Part shown: in pieces, positions 33,335 to 43,626 of the stretch
Numbering within the stretch: the first letter of the stretch is position 1
Layout: the number at the start of each line of letters is the position of its first letter
Translations under genes and position numbers: made by a program
Notes under the pieces: model-generated
Databases searched by the model: none
The model's input: only the letters and a program-made list of their open reading frames with translations
What the model was told of the DNA's origin: nothing
Origin: Bacteroidales bacterium
GTDB lineage: Bacteria > Bacteroidota > Bacteroidia > Bacteroidales > UBA932
Reading direction: 5' to 3'
Length of the DNA: 64,000 nucleotides
Assembly (NCBI GenBank): GCA_016293535.1
Contig: JAEDEB010000001.1
Location: 32,550-96,549 of the forward strand

Positions 33335-34768
33335 ATGAAAAAGAACATATTGCTAGTATGCGCCTGCGCAGTTGTCGCAGGACTGACTTCATTCGGAGTG
33401 ACAAAGGCGGCTGTTGCTGCAAATACCGGTGCCCAGCAGACTCCTTCGGGTTCTTCTGAGTCCTTCAGGACGGTGAATCTCAATCTTGAGGATTATCCTG
33501 ATTTCACCTTCGCGGCCGAATCCTGCGTCGATGCCGTGGTTTATGTCAAAGTGACCGTCACTGACAAAGTGGCCGCAGCGCCGAATTCCATTTTTGATTT
33601 CTTCTTCGGATACGAGGGTTCTCCGCGTGAGAGGGAGAGGGTCGGCAGCGGCTCCGGCGTGATCATCCGTGAAGACGGATATATCGTTACAAACAATCAC
33701 GTCATAGACAATGCAAGCAAGATAGAGGTGACCCTCAATAACAACCAGACATATGAGGCCACTCTCGTGGGTACCGACCCGGCTACGGACGTGGCTCTGA
33801 TCAAGATAGAGGCTTCCGGTCTTCCGGTCGTGCCCATGGGCGATTCCGATGCGCTCCGTCTGGGTGAATGGGTCATTGCCATCGGCAGCCCTTATGACCT
33901 GCGTTCCACCATCACGGCAGGCATCGTGAGCGCCAAGGGACGTTCTATGCCGAACTACAGCGGTGAGTTCAAGATTGAATCATTCATACAGACAGATGCG
34001 GCAGTGAATCCCGGCAACAGCGGCGGAGCCCTGGTGAACAAGGCGGGTGAACTCGTGGGAATCAATACCGCCATCATATCCCAGACCGGTTCGTATGCCG
34101 GCTATTCTTTCGCAGTTCCTGTCAACATCGTGAAACGCATAGTCGACGATCTCATCGATTTCGGCTCGGTCAAGAGGGCAATACTTGGAATATCAATGCA
34201 GAACCTTGATAAAAAATTGGCCGACGAAATGAAACTTTCCTCCACAAACGGAGTATATATTCATGAGGTTTCGGCAGGAGGCGCAGCTGACAAGGCCGGA
34301 TTGAAGAAGGGTGACATCATAGTGGCGATAGATTCGGTGAAGGTTATAGACGCATCTTCCGTTCAGGCTCTTGTAAGCAAGTTTCATCCGGGAGAGAAGG
34401 CAACAATCTCCATTGTCAGGGACGGCAAGGCGAAGGATGTAGAGGTGACATTCCTGGCAGCGGCGGAGGAGATGGGCTCTGTGGACGAGGAAGGAGCCGT
34501 CGCATTCTACGGCGCGAAGATAAAGGAGGCTGACAAGAAGTTGTGCGCAAAGTACGGCATCAAGGGCGGCGTGGTCGTTACAAGCGTGGGCCAGGGCAAG
34601 CTCAGGGATGCCGGTGTAACTGAAGGTTTCATCATCCTCTATGTCAACAACAGGCCAGTGACCAAACCTCAGGACGTGACGGAAACAGTCAGGAAGTCCG
34701 ACAGGGCGGTCTATGTGGAAGGTCTCACACCTTCAGGCAAGGCTTCCTATTTCGGCTTCGCGAAATAG
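33335..34768 (+). CDS. htrA: Deg/HtrA serine protease
   Basis: Periplasmic protease and chaperone, 477 aa. Signal peptide (1-29), trypsin-like domain with the complete triad His122 (VTNNHVI), Asp152 (ATDVALI) and Ser229 (GNSGG), then two PDZ domains at about 285-375 and 395-475. Length and the double PDZ fit DegP/DegQ. The start at 33335 precedes a clear signal sequence. The gene is 12 bases ahead of the primary sigma factor gene with nothing between, so rpoD may be read from the same transcript. Confidence 0.95.
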   Translation: MKKNILLVCACAVVAGLTSFGVTKAAVAANTGAQQTPSGSSESFRTVNLNLEDYPDFTFAAESCVDAVVYVKVTVTDKVAAAPNSIFDFFFGYEGSPRERERVGSGSGVIIREDGYIVTNNHVIDNASKIEVTLNNNQTYEATLVGTDPATDVALIKIEASGLPVVPMGDSDALRLGEWVIAIGSPYDLRSTITAGIVSAKGRSMPNYSGEFKIESFIQTDAAVNPGNSGGALVNKAGELVGINTAIISQTGSYAGYSFAVPVNIVKRIVDDLIDFGSVKRAILGISMQNLDKKLADEMKLSSTNGVYIHEVSAGGAADKAGLKKGDIIVAIDSVKVIDASSVQALVSKFHPGEKATISIVRDGKAKDVEVTFLAAAEEMGSVDEEGAVAFYGAKIKEADKKLCAKYGIKGGVVVTSVGQGKLRDAGVTEGFIILYVNNRPVTKPQDVTETVRKSDRAVYVEGLTPSGKASYFGFAK

Positions 34769-34780
34769 AAAACAATATTT

Positions 34781-35641
34781 ATGAGACAACTGAAAATCAC
34801 AAAGTCGATAACCAACAGGGAAAGCGCATCGCTGGACAAGTACCTGCAGGAAATCGGCAGGGAAGAACTTATCACCGTAGAGGAAGAAGTGGAGCTTGCC
34901 CAGAGGATACGCAAGGGCGACCAGGCGGCTCTGGAGAAATTGACAAGGGCGAACCTCAGGTTCGTGGTGTCTGTTGCAAAGCAGTATCAGAACCAGGGCC
35001 TGAGCCTTCCGGACCTCATCAACGAGGGCAATCTCGGCCTCATCAAGGCGGCTGAGAAGTTCGACGAGACGAGGGGATTCAAGTTCATTTCCTATGCAGT
35101 GTGGTGGATCAGACAGTCCATACTTCAGGCTCTTGCCGAGCAGTCCCGCATCGTGCGTCTTCCTTTGAACCAGGTGGGCTCCCTCAACAAGATAAACAAG
35201 GCTCTCTCGAAATTCGAACAGGAGAACGAGCGTATGCCTTCAAGCGAGGAGCTTGCTGAAATGATAGACGTCCCGAAGGAGAAGATTGCAGACACCCTGA
35301 GGGTTTCGGGCAGACACGTTTCCGTGGATGCACCTTTCGTGGAGGGGGAGGACAACAGCCTTCTCGACGTGCTGGTCAATGACGATTCTCCGAGTGCCGA
35401 CAGGGGGCTGGTCAATGAGTCGCTCAACAAGGAGATTGAAAGGGCACTCTCGACCCTCGCTCCGCGTGAGAGGGATATCATCAAGTATTTCTTCGGAATA
35501 GGCTGTCAGGAGATGACCCTCGAGGAAATAGGCGAGAAGTTCAATCTCACGCGCGAACGTGTCCGCCAGATCAAGGAGAAGGCAATCAGACGTCTCAAGC
35601 AGAACTCAAGGAGCAAACTTCTCAAGAGCTATCTCGGATGA
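34781..35641 (+). CDS. rpoD: Primary sigma factor, short Bacteroidetes type
   Basis: 286 aa, lacking the acidic region 1.1, as is typical of Bacteroidetes SigA. Region 1.2 begins [11 protein letters not shown] (14-24); region 2 shows [21 protein letters not shown] and [33 protein letters not shown]; region 3 spans about 130-205; region 4.2 contains [30 protein letters not shown]. It recognises the TTTG/TAnnTTTG promoters seen throughout this window. It overlaps argS by four bases (ATGA), which suggests coupled translation. Confidence 0.97.
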   Translation: MRQLKITKSITNRESASLDKYLQEIGREELITVEEEVELAQRIRKGDQAALEKLTRANLRFVVSVAKQYQNQGLSLPDLINEGNLGLIKAAEKFDETRGFKFISYAVWWIRQSILQALAEQSRIVRLPLNQVGSLNKINKALSKFEQENERMPSSEELAEMIDVPKEKIADTLRVSGRHVSVDAPFVEGEDNSLLDVLVNDDSPSADRGLVNESLNKEIERALSTLAPRERDIIKYFFGIGCQEMTLEEIGEKFNLTRERVRQIKEKAIRRLKQNSRSKLLKSYLG

Positions 35642-37374
35642 TGAATACACCGGAAAATTTCATTGCGGCAAAGGCCTCTGAGGCCGTTGCCGCACTTTTT
35701 GGAGCCGATATCGACGCTTCTCAGCTCCAGGTACAGGTAACGAGGAAGGAGTTCGAAGGAGATTTCACCCTTGTGGTGTTCCCTCTCCTGAAACTGTCAA
35801 GGATGGCCCCTGAGAATACAGGCAGGGCCATAGGCGACTGGCTCGTGGCGAACGTGCCGGAAATCGAGTCGTTCAACTGCGTGAAGGGTTTCCTCAACCT
35901 GTGTTTCTCGAATCTTTACTGGAACGAAGTCCTCTCTGCCATTGCATCTGACGCAGATTTCGGCCGTTTGTCCCCGACAGGCAAGACCGTGATGGTGGAG
36001 TTCTCTTCACCGAATACGAACAAGCCCCTCCATCTGGGACATGTCAGGAACAACCTTCTCGGCGCAAGCGTCTCGGAAATTCTGAAGGCGGCCGGCAACG
36101 ATGTCATAAAGACCACTCTGGTAAACGACAGGGGCGTGCATATCTGCAAGAGCATGTATGCATGGCTCAAGCGTTTCAACGGGGCCACTCCGGAGTCCAG
36201 CGGAAAGAAGGGTGACCATCTCGTGGGAGACTGCTATGTCGAGTACGCGAAGATGGAGAAGGAGAACCCTGCAGTTCTTGACGACGTCCACAAGATGCTC
36301 GTGGACTGGGAGGCCGGCGATCCTGAGGTCCGGGCCCTCTGGGAGAAGATGAATTCCTGGGTCTTTGCCGGTTTTGACGAAACCTACAGGGCTCTTGGAA
36401 TCAGTTTCGACAAGACATATTATGAGCATGACACCTATCTCCTCGGAAAGGAGCTGGTACAGAAGGGACTCGCTTCAGGTGTCTTTGTCAAGGACCCTGA
36501 CGGCTCGGTTTGGTGTGACCTCACCGATGAGGGGCTGGACAGGAAGATTGTACAGCGTTCCGACGGAACGTCCGTGTACATTACCCAGGATCTCGGAACT
36601 GCGGAACGCAGATTTGCAGAGAACAGGCTCGATTCCCATGTCTATGTGGTCGGAAATGAGCAGGATTACCATTTCCAGGTCCTCAAGCTCATACTTGCAA
36701 AACTCGGTTTCGACTGGGCTTCGCGTATTTTCCACCTCAGCTATGGAATGGTGGAACTTCCGGAGGGCAAGATGAAGAGCCGCGAAGGCACGGTTGTAGA
36801 TGCCGACGACCTTATTCAGGAAATGTATCTCCAGGCGAAGGAAACTTCGGAGGCTTCCGGCAAACTGGCAGATATGGACGAGGCGGACAGGGACAAGTTG
36901 TACCACGAGATAGGCCTCGGCGCCCTCAAGTACTTCATACTCAAGGTGGACCCGAAGAAGACCATGCTTTTCGACCCGAAGGAGTCCATTGATTTCAACG
37001 GTAACACCGGCCCGTTCATCCAGTACACGCACGCGCGTATCTGCAGCATACTCCGTAAGGCCTCCGAGGCGGGCCTCGAGTCCTCGCTCTCTCCGGATGC
37101 GGAGCTCAGCGCAAAGGAGATAAGGCTGGTCAAGCTGCTGAATGCCTATCCTTCCAAGGTGAAGGAGGCGGCGGATGGGTTCTCGCCGGCGGTGATAGCC
37201 AACTACTCCTATGAACTTGCCAAGGAGTTCAACCAGTATTATCACGATACTCCGGTGCTCAAGGAAACGGACGGCATACTGCTTTCCATGCGCCTTGAAC
37301 TCATCAGTCTCATAGCGACCGTTCTCCGCAAGGCTGCAGCCCTGCTCGGAATTGAACTCCCCGAAAGGATGTAA
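35638..37374 (+). CDS. argS: Arginyl-tRNA synthetase
   Basis: Class I synthetase of 578 aa. The N-terminal Add-1 domain (1-110) is followed by [13 protein letters not shown] (HIGH motif at 132-135); the KMSKS equivalent is KMKSREG near 379. The C-terminal DALR anticodon-binding domain starts near 455, with [14 protein letters not shown] just before it. The start overlaps the rpoD stop; a second ATG follows immediately at 35641. ygiQ follows after 12 bases. Confidence 0.97.
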   Translation: MMNTPENFIAAKASEAVAALFGADIDASQLQVQVTRKEFEGDFTLVVFPLLKLSRMAPENTGRAIGDWLVANVPEIESFNCVKGFLNLCFSNLYWNEVLSAIASDADFGRLSPTGKTVMVEFSSPNTNKPLHLGHVRNNLLGASVSEILKAAGNDVIKTTLVNDRGVHICKSMYAWLKRFNGATPESSGKKGDHLVGDCYVEYAKMEKENPAVLDDVHKMLVDWEAGDPEVRALWEKMNSWVFAGFDETYRALGISFDKTYYEHDTYLLGKELVQKGLASGVFVKDPDGSVWCDLTDEGLDRKIVQRSDGTSVYITQDLGTAERRFAENRLDSHVYVVGNEQDYHFQVLKLILAKLGFDWASRIFHLSYGMVELPEGKMKSREGTVVDADDLIQEMYLQAKETSEASGKLADMDEADRDKLYHEIGLGALKYFILKVDPKKTMLFDPKESIDFNGNTGPFIQYTHARICSILRKASEAGLESSLSPDAELSAKEIRLVKLLNAYPSKVKEAADGFSPAVIANYSYELAKEFNQYYHDTPVLKETDGILLSMRLELISLIATVLRKAAALLGIELPERM

Positions 37375-37386
37375 GCGTATTCCCGG

Positions 37387-39108
37387 ATGGTGGAGAACGC
37401 ATATATGATACCTACCTCCGCAAAGGAGGTGCAGGCGCTCGGATGGGATTACATTGACGTGATAATTTTCACGGGTGACGCTTTTGTCGATCACCCTTCA
37501 TTCGGCACCGCAGTGATAGCGCGATGGCTTCAGAAATGGGGCTATCGCGTTGCCGTCGTACCCCAGCCCAACTGGCGTGACGACCTGCGGGACTTCCGCA
37601 AGCTTGGAAGGCCGAGACTTTATTTTGCGGTCAATTCCGGGGCTATGGACTCGATGGTCAACCATTATACCGCTTCGAAGCGTCTCAGGAGCGACGATGC
37701 CTATACTCCCGGCGGAAAGGCGGGGGCGCGCCCCGATTATGCGGTGACCGTATATACGAAGATACTGAAGGAACTGTATCCGGATGTGCCGGTGGTCATT
37801 GGAGGCATAGAGGCAAGCCTGCGCAGGCTTACGCACTACGACTACTGGCAGGACAGGCTGCTCCCGTCTGTCCTGGTTTCCAGCGGGGCAGACTGGCTCA
37901 GTTACGGAATGGGCGAGAGAACCATACTGGAACTGACAAAGGCGATCGAGGCCGACAGGAATCCCGCAGACATCAGAAAAATTCCCCAGCTGGCCTTTCT
38001 TATGAAGGGCAGATGCCGCATTCCCGGAGCTCTTCTTCTTCATCCTTATGAGCTGTGCTGCAAGGACAGGAAGGCATTTGCGGAGAATTTCCATCTGATA
38101 GAGACTCAGGCCAACATGATGCATCCCGACATACTCATAGAGCCTGTCGGAGATGGCTATGTGCAGGTCAATCCTCCATATCCGCCGGCGACGGAGCAGG
38201 AGATGGACTCCTACTGGGACCTCCCGTTCACAAAACTTCCGCATCCGAGGTACAAGGGCAAGAGGATTCCTGCCTACGATATGATAAAATTCTCCATCAA
38301 CACTCACAGGGGATGTTTCGGCGGATGCAATTTCTGTACGATTGCCGCGCATCAGGGCAAGTTCATACAGAACCGCTCGGAGGAGTCCATCATACGTGAA
38401 ATCAAGGAACTCAAGAACCTGCCCGGCTTTGCAGGGAATATTTCGGATGTCGGAGCGCCTACTGCGAATATGTACGGAATGCACGGAAAGAATCCCGAAC
38501 TGTGTTCCAAATGCGTACGCAAGTCCTGCCTCTTTCCTGCGCCCTGCAGGAATCTGGACCGTTCCCACAGACGGCTTCTGGGCCTCTACGGCAGGATTTC
38601 ATCAGTCAAAGGCATAAGGCACGCCTACATCGGCAGCGGCATACGCTACGACCTCTTTCTGGACAAGGACGGTTTTGTGGATGAGAGTTCTTTTCAGTTT
38701 ATGAAGGAACTCATACTCGAACATACCTCCGGACGTCTCAAGGTCGCTCCGGAACATACGGAGGATGAGGTTCTCAAGTACATGGCGAAGCCTTCCTTCA
38801 GACTGTTCGAGCGTCTGCGCATGGAGTTCGACCGCATAGTGGCCTCTTCGGGAAGGAACTGCGAGCTTGTGCCGTATTTCATTTCCTCCCATCCGGGGTG
38901 TACTATGCAGGATATGGAGAAACTGGCTTCCCACAAGGCGCTCAGGGGTCTGTATATGGACCAGGTTCAGGATTTTACTCCTACTCCGATGACAACATCC
39001 TCGGTGATGTACTGCACGGGACTTGATCCAAGAACCCTCAAACCGGTGTTTGTGGAGAAGGATATGGAGAGGAAAAAGAGACAGAAGTCATGGTTCTTCA
39101 AAAAATGA
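37387..39108 (+). CDS. ygiQ: YgiQ-family radical SAM protein
   Basis: 573 aa. The N-terminal UPF0313 domain (1-290) contains VIIFTGDAFVDHPSFG and the cobalamin-type fold region VVIGGIEASLRR. The radical SAM core has the iron-sulfur motif CFGGCNFC (Cys310, Cys314, Cys317). A second cysteine cluster CSKCVRKSCLFPAPC is near 378-392. The C-terminus is basic. The reaction is not known. It is the last gene of the htrA-rpoD-argS run. Confidence 0.93.
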   Translation: MVENAYMIPTSAKEVQALGWDYIDVIIFTGDAFVDHPSFGTAVIARWLQKWGYRVAVVPQPNWRDDLRDFRKLGRPRLYFAVNSGAMDSMVNHYTASKRLRSDDAYTPGGKAGARPDYAVTVYTKILKELYPDVPVVIGGIEASLRRLTHYDYWQDRLLPSVLVSSGADWLSYGMGERTILELTKAIEADRNPADIRKIPQLAFLMKGRCRIPGALLLHPYELCCKDRKAFAENFHLIETQANMMHPDILIEPVGDGYVQVNPPYPPATEQEMDSYWDLPFTKLPHPRYKGKRIPAYDMIKFSINTHRGCFGGCNFCTIAAHQGKFIQNRSEESIIREIKELKNLPGFAGNISDVGAPTANMYGMHGKNPELCSKCVRKSCLFPAPCRNLDRSHRRLLGLYGRISSVKGIRHAYIGSGIRYDLFLDKDGFVDESSFQFMKELILEHTSGRLKVAPEHTEDEVLKYMAKPSFRLFERLRMEFDRIVASSGRNCELVPYFISSHPGCTMQDMEKLASHKALRGLYMDQVQDFTPTPMTTSSVMYCTGLDPRTLKPVFVEKDMERKKRQKSWFFKK

Positions 39109-39117
39109 TGCATTTTT

Positions 39118-39149
39118 TTTGTCCACAATAAATAATTGTCCTATTATTG
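39118..39149 (+). promoter_or_regulatory. Promoter of the acidic small protein gene
   Basis: TTTG at 39118-39121, 20 bases, then TATTATTG at 39142-39149 (one mismatch). The ATG is 45 bases downstream. Confidence 0.6.
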
Positions 39150-39193
39150 CAGCCGCAAATCCGAATAACAAACGTATAAGAATCATTTTCACC

Positions 39194-39541
39194 ATGGACC
39201 AGAAGAAACGTGCAGTTGTCAGCTATGAGAACATGTCGGAGGAACTTGCTGCGGCATTCGCGGAGAAATATCCGCGTGGCCTGGTTGATTATCTCCCGGA
39301 TGTGAAACAGGTAAAGAAACCTGACGGGACAAGCATTTATACGGTTGAAGTTGAGATTCCTTCCGCGATTTACCTCGTGAAGGTTCAGATCAAGGTTGAC
39401 GATACCGAGGAACTAAACAAATGGCTTGACGAAGAGGCAAACGAGGACGATGCAGATACTCAGACTCCCAATGAGGGCGATACTCTTCCGGATGACAATA
39501 TATCCCAGTATTCCAACGGGGACGATGACAACGCGGACTGA
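39194..39541 (+). CDS. Conserved small protein with acidic tail, function unknown
   Basis: 115 aa, starting MDQKKRAVVSYENM. A small folded part (about 1-85) with alternating hydrophobic strands (IYTVEVEIPSAIYLVKVQIKV region) is followed by an acidic, presumably disordered tail rich in Asp and Glu. No signal peptide or motif is present. I recognise it only as the kind of short hypothetical found in Bacteroidales. The frame can be extended upstream to 39023, but that region belongs to ygiQ and its promoter. It has its own promoter and terminator, so it is a single-gene unit. Confidence 0.72.
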   Translation: MDQKKRAVVSYENMSEELAAAFAEKYPRGLVDYLPDVKQVKKPDGTSIYTVEVEIPSAIYLVKVQIKVDDTEELNKWLDEEANEDDADTQTPNEGDTLPDDNISQYSNGDDDNAD

Positions 39542-39591
39542 CGGAAAGCAGTCGGGGCGCCTTGCTGAAGCAGGGTGAGGGAATGAATATT

Positions 39592-39630
39592 ACGGGGCTG
39601 ACCGGATGGGTCGGTCCCGTTTATTTTCTT
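39592..39630 (+). terminator. Intrinsic terminator after the acidic small protein gene
   Basis: ACGGGGCTGACC (39592-39603) pairs with GGTCGGTCCCGT (39609-39620), twelve pairs including two G-U, around the loop GGATG, followed by TTATTTTCTT. Confidence 0.75.
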
Positions 39631-39652
39631 TCGCAATGTCTGGAAGATTCCT

Positions 39653-39660
39653 TATTTTTG
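39653..39660 (+). promoter_or_regulatory. -7 element for the ClC channel gene
   Basis: TATTTTTG, perfect, about 46 bases before the ATG at 39707, directly downstream of the preceding terminator. Confidence 0.5.
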
Positions 39661-39706
39661 CAGTTTCCGTGGCTGTCCGCGGAGAGACTTCCGAACTTTT
39701 GCGCAG

Positions 39707-41464
39707 ATGAAGAAGAGAACCGAGAGAAAAATGTCGGAGCATGACCTGACCCTCCTGCTGTCGCTGGTGGTAGGCTGTGCCTGCGGACTGGCGGCAGTGC
39801 TTCTCAAGTCGACTGTGGAGTGGATACAGCACGGCGTGGGTCTGCTCTGCAGCGGGACAGGCTGGCATTTTCTCTATCTCGTGCTTCCCGGAGTGGGTAT
39901 GCTCCTGGCAATGCTTTTCGTAAGGTATATTGTCAAGGACAACATCGGACACGGAGTTACGAAGGTGCTCCTTGCGGTCTCCAAGAACGAGTCGAAGATA
40001 CGTCCGCACAACATGTGGTCCTCGATAGCCGCATCTTCCGTGACCATAGGATTCGGAGGATCGGTAGGAGCAGAGGCTCCTATAGTATATACGGGCGCGG
40101 CCATAGGTTCGAACATAGCCCGATGGACCCATCTCTCGTATAAGAACATGACCATACTTCTGGGCTGCGGTGCCGCCGGTGCCGTGGCCGGCATATTCAA
40201 GGCCCCTCTGGCGGGAGTTCTGTTCACACTTGAGATCCTGCTCTTCAATATTTCCATGTCATCAATACTGCCGCTGCTCATTTCGACCGTGTCAGCGACG
40301 GTGATTTCATACATCTTCTTCGGTACAGACCCTGTTTTCAGGAGTTCCCTTTCCCCGTTCGCAATGGTGAACATACCGTTCTACCTCGTTCTGGGCCTGG
40401 CATGCTCGTTAGTGTCAGTCTATTTCACGAGGACCACGCTGTGGATAGAGGACAAGGTCAAGGGCATAAAGAGCCAGAGCGCAAGGTGGATATTCTCGGC
40501 AATCTGTCTTGGAATCCTGATTTTCCTTTTTCCTCCGCTCTTCGGAGAGGGATACGGGGACGTCAACACCCTGCTCAGCGGAAACTGCCCTGAATATGAG
40601 GGCATGGCCTTCTTCCGCAAGGTCTTCGGAGCGAATTGGGCAGTGCCTGTGTTCTTCATACTCGTGCTGATATTCAAGGTGTTCTCCATGTCTTTCACCA
40701 ATGCCGGAGGTGGTGTCGGAGGTACTTTCGGACCTACGCTTTTCGTGGGAGCGATTGCCGGATTCGTGACGGCCAGGGCCATCAACCTCATCTTTGCGGG
40801 AACGGATTTCACCGTGCCGGAACAGAATTTCGTACTTGTCGGAATGGCCGGGTGCATGGCCGGGGTCATGCAGTCACCCATGACTGCAATCTTCCTCATT
40901 GCTGAGATCTCCGGAGGCTATGAACTCCTCATTCCGCTCATCATAACAGCGACCATATCGTTCGGATTTACCCGTATGGTCGAACCGTATTCCATCTATA
41001 CCAAACGTATAGCCAAGAGAGGGGAGCTCCTGACCCACGACAGTGACCAGGCCGTGCTGACCCTCCTCAAGACCAATGAACTGATAGAGTCCAACTTTAC
41101 CCCTGTGGCAATCGATGACACACTCGGATCTCTGGTCAAGGCGGTTTCCGAATCCCAGAGGAACATATTTCCTGTCCTCGACAACCATGGCCGTTTCCAG
41201 GGCTATGTCTCGCTTGCGGACATACGCAGGGATATGTTCAAGAAGGATGAATACGACAAACTGCATGTGTTCAACTATATGAAGTCGGCACCGGAGTATG
41301 TGTATGTGGATGAGAAGATGGACAGCGTGATGAGAAAGTTCGAGAAGACTGACGCATGGAACCTTCCCGTCGTGGATGCGAACAGGGTTTATGTGGGTTT
41401 CGTATCCAAGTCCAAGATATTCTCGGCCTACAGGGACCAGCTGAAACTGGTTTCCCACGAATAG
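39707..41464 (+). CDS. ClC-family chloride channel/antiporter with CBS pair
   Basis: 585 aa. Ten or more hydrophobic helices in residues 10-430 carry ClC motifs: GGSVGAEAP (about 108-116, with the gating glutamate of GxExP) and GGVGGTFGPTLFVGA (about 335-349). Two CBS domains occupy about 450-575 (FTPVAIDDTLGSLVKAV and YMKSAPEYVYVDEKMDSVM), giving possible nucleotide control. The gating Glu suggests a chloride/proton exchanger or a channel; which one cannot be told. It is followed 17 bases later by tex. Confidence 0.9.
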   Translation: MKKRTERKMSEHDLTLLLSLVVGCACGLAAVLLKSTVEWIQHGVGLLCSGTGWHFLYLVLPGVGMLLAMLFVRYIVKDNIGHGVTKVLLAVSKNESKIRPHNMWSSIAASSVTIGFGGSVGAEAPIVYTGAAIGSNIARWTHLSYKNMTILLGCGAAGAVAGIFKAPLAGVLFTLEILLFNISMSSILPLLISTVSATVISYIFFGTDPVFRSSLSPFAMVNIPFYLVLGLACSLVSVYFTRTTLWIEDKVKGIKSQSARWIFSAICLGILIFLFPPLFGEGYGDVNTLLSGNCPEYEGMAFFRKVFGANWAVPVFFILVLIFKVFSMSFTNAGGGVGGTFGPTLFVGAIAGFVTARAINLIFAGTDFTVPEQNFVLVGMAGCMAGVMQSPMTAIFLIAEISGGYELLIPLIITATISFGFTRMVEPYSIYTKRIAKRGELLTHDSDQAVLTLLKTNELIESNFTPVAIDDTLGSLVKAVSESQRNIFPVLDNHGRFQGYVSLADIRRDMFKKDEYDKLHVFNYMKSAPEYVYVDEKMDSVMRKFEKTDAWNLPVVDANRVYVGFVSKSKIFSAYRDQLKLVSHE

Positions 41465-41481
41465 TTCATACCGTTACCGTC

Positions 41482-43605
41482 ATGAAAGAGATTTACGTAA
41501 AGGAGACCGCAGCTCGTGTGGGATGCAGGGAGTGGCAGGTGGAGAATTGCATCCAGCTTCTCTCCGAAGGGGCTACCATCCCGTTCATAAGCCGATACAG
41601 GAAGGAGAAGACAGGGGGATTGGATGACCTGGGGGTAGCCCAGGTGAAGCATTGGGCTGAGCTTTTCGAAGCGATGGAAAAGCGCAAGGAGACCATACTG
41701 CAGACCATATCTGCTGCAGATGCCCTCGATGAAGGTTTGCGCGCAAGGATAGAGGCGACGACGGATGCGAGGGAACTCGAGGACCTTTATCTCCCGTACA
41801 AGCCAAAGCGCCGGACACGCGCCACTGTCGCAAGGGAGGCGGGACTTGAGCCTCTTGCCGACAGAATGTACAATGTGGCTCTGTCCGATCCCGAGTCCGC
41901 GGCTGCTGCCTTTGCCGGTCCGGGTCATAAGCTGGCCAGTGTCGAGGAGGCCCTTGCGGGAGCCCGGGACATCATAGCCGAGCGCATAAGCGAAACGGCC
42001 TCTGTAAGGGAAACCCTCCGTCAGATTTTCTCCACCAGGAGGATATGTGGAAAGGAGACGAAAGCGGCTGCGGCGGATCCGCGTGCCCAGAAATACAGGT
42101 CCTGCTTCAATAGCTCCGAGCCTCTGTTGCGTATTGCGCCCCACCGTCTGCTGGCGATGCTGAGGGCAGAGGATGAAGGTTTCCTTGCAATCCGTATCGA
42201 TGCTGATGCGCAGAAATGCTGCAATAAGATATATTATGACTTCTGCCAGGCCAGGAAATATCCTTCTCCCAAGCTTGCCGAACAGATTAAACTTGCTGTC
42301 GAAGACGCATACCGGAGGCTCCTCGAGCCTTCGATTTCCAATGAGGTGATAAGGGCGGCAAAGGAAAGGGCTGATGCGGAATCCGTAAAGGTCTTCGGAG
42401 AGAATCTCAGGCAGCTGCTGCTTGCCGCTCCTGTGGGCCAGAAGCGCCTTATGGCGATTGACCCCGGCTTCAGGACAGGCTGCAAGGTGGTGTGCCTGGA
42501 TGCCCAGGGCAATCTCCTCTGCCATGAGGTCATTTATCCCCATCCTCCTTCCAGTGAGAAGGTTAAGTCCATACAGCTTCTGTGTTCTCTCCTCGAGAAA
42601 TACAGGATTGAAGTCATTGCTGTGGGCAACGGCACTGCAGGACGGGAGACCGAAGAGTTCCTCAGGCGTGTTCCCAAGCCCGAGGGCTGCCGGGTGTTTT
42701 CAGTCAGCGAGGACGGTGCCTCTGTCTATTCCGCTTCAGAGGCGGCGAGGGAGGAGTTCCCGGACTATGACGTTACAGTACGTGGCGCCGTGTCCATAGG
42801 CCGCAGGCTGATGGACCCGCTGGCGGAACTCGTAAAGATAGACCCGAAATCTCTCGGCGTGGGCCAGTACCAGCACGACGTGGACCAGAATCTTCTTCGC
42901 GAGACCCTGGACAATACTGTGGAGAGCTGCGTGAACAGCGTGGGCGTGAACCTCAACACCGCCAGTCCTTATCTTCTGCGCTATGTCTCGGGCATAGGCC
43001 CGGCCCTGGCTTCGTCCATCATCGAATACAGGAACGAAATAGGCGCATACAGCTCGCGCTCCCAGCTTTTGAAGGTCAAAAGACTGGGTGACAAGGCCTT
43101 CGAACAGTGCGCAGGCTTCCTCCGTATTCCGGGGGCGGAGAACCCCCTTGACAACTCGGCCGTCCATCCAGAGGCGTACCATATAGTCGAGAGTATGGCC
43201 CGCGACCTCGGAACAGACACGGGCACGCTCGTGGGCAATGCTGAACTTTGCTCGAAAATCCGCGCCTGCGACTATGTGGAGGGGGATTTCGGTCTGCCGA
43301 CCATCAATGACATTCTGAAGGAACTTGTGAAGCCCGGTCTGGACCCCCGTCAGGAGGCAAGGGAATTCAGCTTCGCGGACGACATTCACGAATTCGATGA
43401 CCTGAAAGAGGGCATGGAACTGCCGGGAATAGTGACCAATGTTACTGCCTTCGGAGCCTTCGTGGACATAGGCATACATGAAAACGGCCTCGTACATGTC
43501 TCCAGAATGCATGGACACAAACTCAAGCTCCATCAGACAGTCAAGGTGAAGGTTCTTGCAGTGGACCCGGACAGGAAAAGGATTTCGCTGGATCTTCTGA
43601 ACTGA
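41482..43605 (+). CDS. tex: Tex-family S1 RNA-binding protein
   Basis: 707 aa. N-terminal Tex domain with FISRYRKEKTGGLDD near 36, a YqgF/RNase H-like domain beginning MAIDPGFRTGCKVV (about 324-337), a helix-hairpin-helix region (NSVGVNLNTASPYLLRYVSGIG, about 482-503) and a C-terminal S1 domain (about 638-705, GIVTNVTAFGAFVDIGIHENGLVH). Tex proteins bind nucleic acid and influence transcription. The ATG at 41482 begins the conserved sequence; the longer frame from 41356 overlaps the ClC gene. Followed by GH106 after 21 bases. Confidence 0.93.
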   Translation: MKEIYVKETAARVGCREWQVENCIQLLSEGATIPFISRYRKEKTGGLDDLGVAQVKHWAELFEAMEKRKETILQTISAADALDEGLRARIEATTDARELEDLYLPYKPKRRTRATVAREAGLEPLADRMYNVALSDPESAAAAFAGPGHKLASVEEALAGARDIIAERISETASVRETLRQIFSTRRICGKETKAAAADPRAQKYRSCFNSSEPLLRIAPHRLLAMLRAEDEGFLAIRIDADAQKCCNKIYYDFCQARKYPSPKLAEQIKLAVEDAYRRLLEPSISNEVIRAAKERADAESVKVFGENLRQLLLAAPVGQKRLMAIDPGFRTGCKVVCLDAQGNLLCHEVIYPHPPSSEKVKSIQLLCSLLEKYRIEVIAVGNGTAGRETEEFLRRVPKPEGCRVFSVSEDGASVYSASEAAREEFPDYDVTVRGAVSIGRRLMDPLAELVKIDPKSLGVGQYQHDVDQNLLRETLDNTVESCVNSVGVNLNTASPYLLRYVSGIGPALASSIIEYRNEIGAYSSRSQLLKVKRLGDKAFEQCAGFLRIPGAENPLDNSAVHPEAYHIVESMARDLGTDTGTLVGNAELCSKIRACDYVEGDFGLPTINDILKELVKPGLDPRQEAREFSFADDIHEFDDLKEGMELPGIVTNVTAFGAFVDIGIHENGLVHVSRMHGHKLKLHQTVKVKVLAVDPDRKRISLDLLN

Positions 43606-43626
43606 AAAGTTTGATGCATTGCATAT

